A DNA stretch of 14,298 nucleotides, from positions 1 to 14,298 of the forward strand of contig VSNT01000100.1 in assembly GCA_009774465.1 (NCBI GenBank), read 5' to 3'. Made by a program: the position numbers and the translations under genes. The stretch comes from Lachnospiraceae bacterium. GTDB taxonomy: Bacteria > Bacillota_A > Clostridia > Lachnospirales > Lachnospiraceae. Below the pieces are notes generated by a model that saw only the letters and a program-made list of their open reading frames with translations, had not been told where the DNA came from and searched no databases. Positions 14,262 to 14,298 of the stretch are shown piece after piece (positions within the stretch are counted from its first letter, which is position 1; each line of letters begins with the position of its first letter).

Positions 14262-14298
14262 CTCTTACCCTCCATACAAAAGTACTTCTTAACTATAC

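Overview
The window reads as a chromosomal housekeeping block from a low-GC Gram-positive bacterium of the Clostridia, most likely a Lachnospiraceae member (Blautia/Dorea-like). This rests on gene order, protein lengths and AGGAGG-type ribosome binding sites; genus is a guess. Every supported gene is on the minus strand, so transcription runs from high to low coordinates. Long plus-strand frames are antisense shadows of these genes.

Layout in transcription order: plsX (GTG or ATG start, 14261/14255), acpP, an intrinsic terminator/attenuator, rnc, smc, ftsY; then a small chimeric ilvA'-'ftsY ORF made by a tandem duplication; then ilvA with its own terminator, a YitT-type membrane protein, a membrane-anchored GH25 muramidase, and an AraC-family regulator with a terminator; then ylxM, ffh, rpsP, khpA, a double-hairpin interval with a terminator, rimM, and the 5' part of trmD, which runs off the left edge.

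The two outer blocks are the classic Firmicutes plsX-acpP-rnc-smc-ftsY and ylxM-ffh-rpsP-khpA-rimM-trmD clusters: phospholipid and fatty-acid initiation, RNA processing, chromosome organisation, co-translational membrane targeting (FtsY receptor plus Ffh/YlxM) and ribosome/tRNA maturation. In Bacillus subtilis ftsY is followed directly by ylxM-ffh. Here four unrelated genes (ilvA, yitT-like, GH25, araC-like) lie between them, and this insert contains its own promoters and terminators.

The most unusual thing is a perfect head-to-tail duplication of 279 bp (281 identical bases, sharing 2 bp) across the ftsY/ilvA boundary. Both parent genes stay intact. Between them sits an 89-codon ORF joining the first 62 codons of ilvA, with its ribosome binding site, in frame to the last 27 codons of ftsY. 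The lack of any divergence means it is very recent or an assembly artefact. I found no CRISPR array, tRNA, rRNA, transposase or recognisable novel defence system. Apart from the duplication the region is ordinary core genome, with several intra-operon hairpins worth a look.
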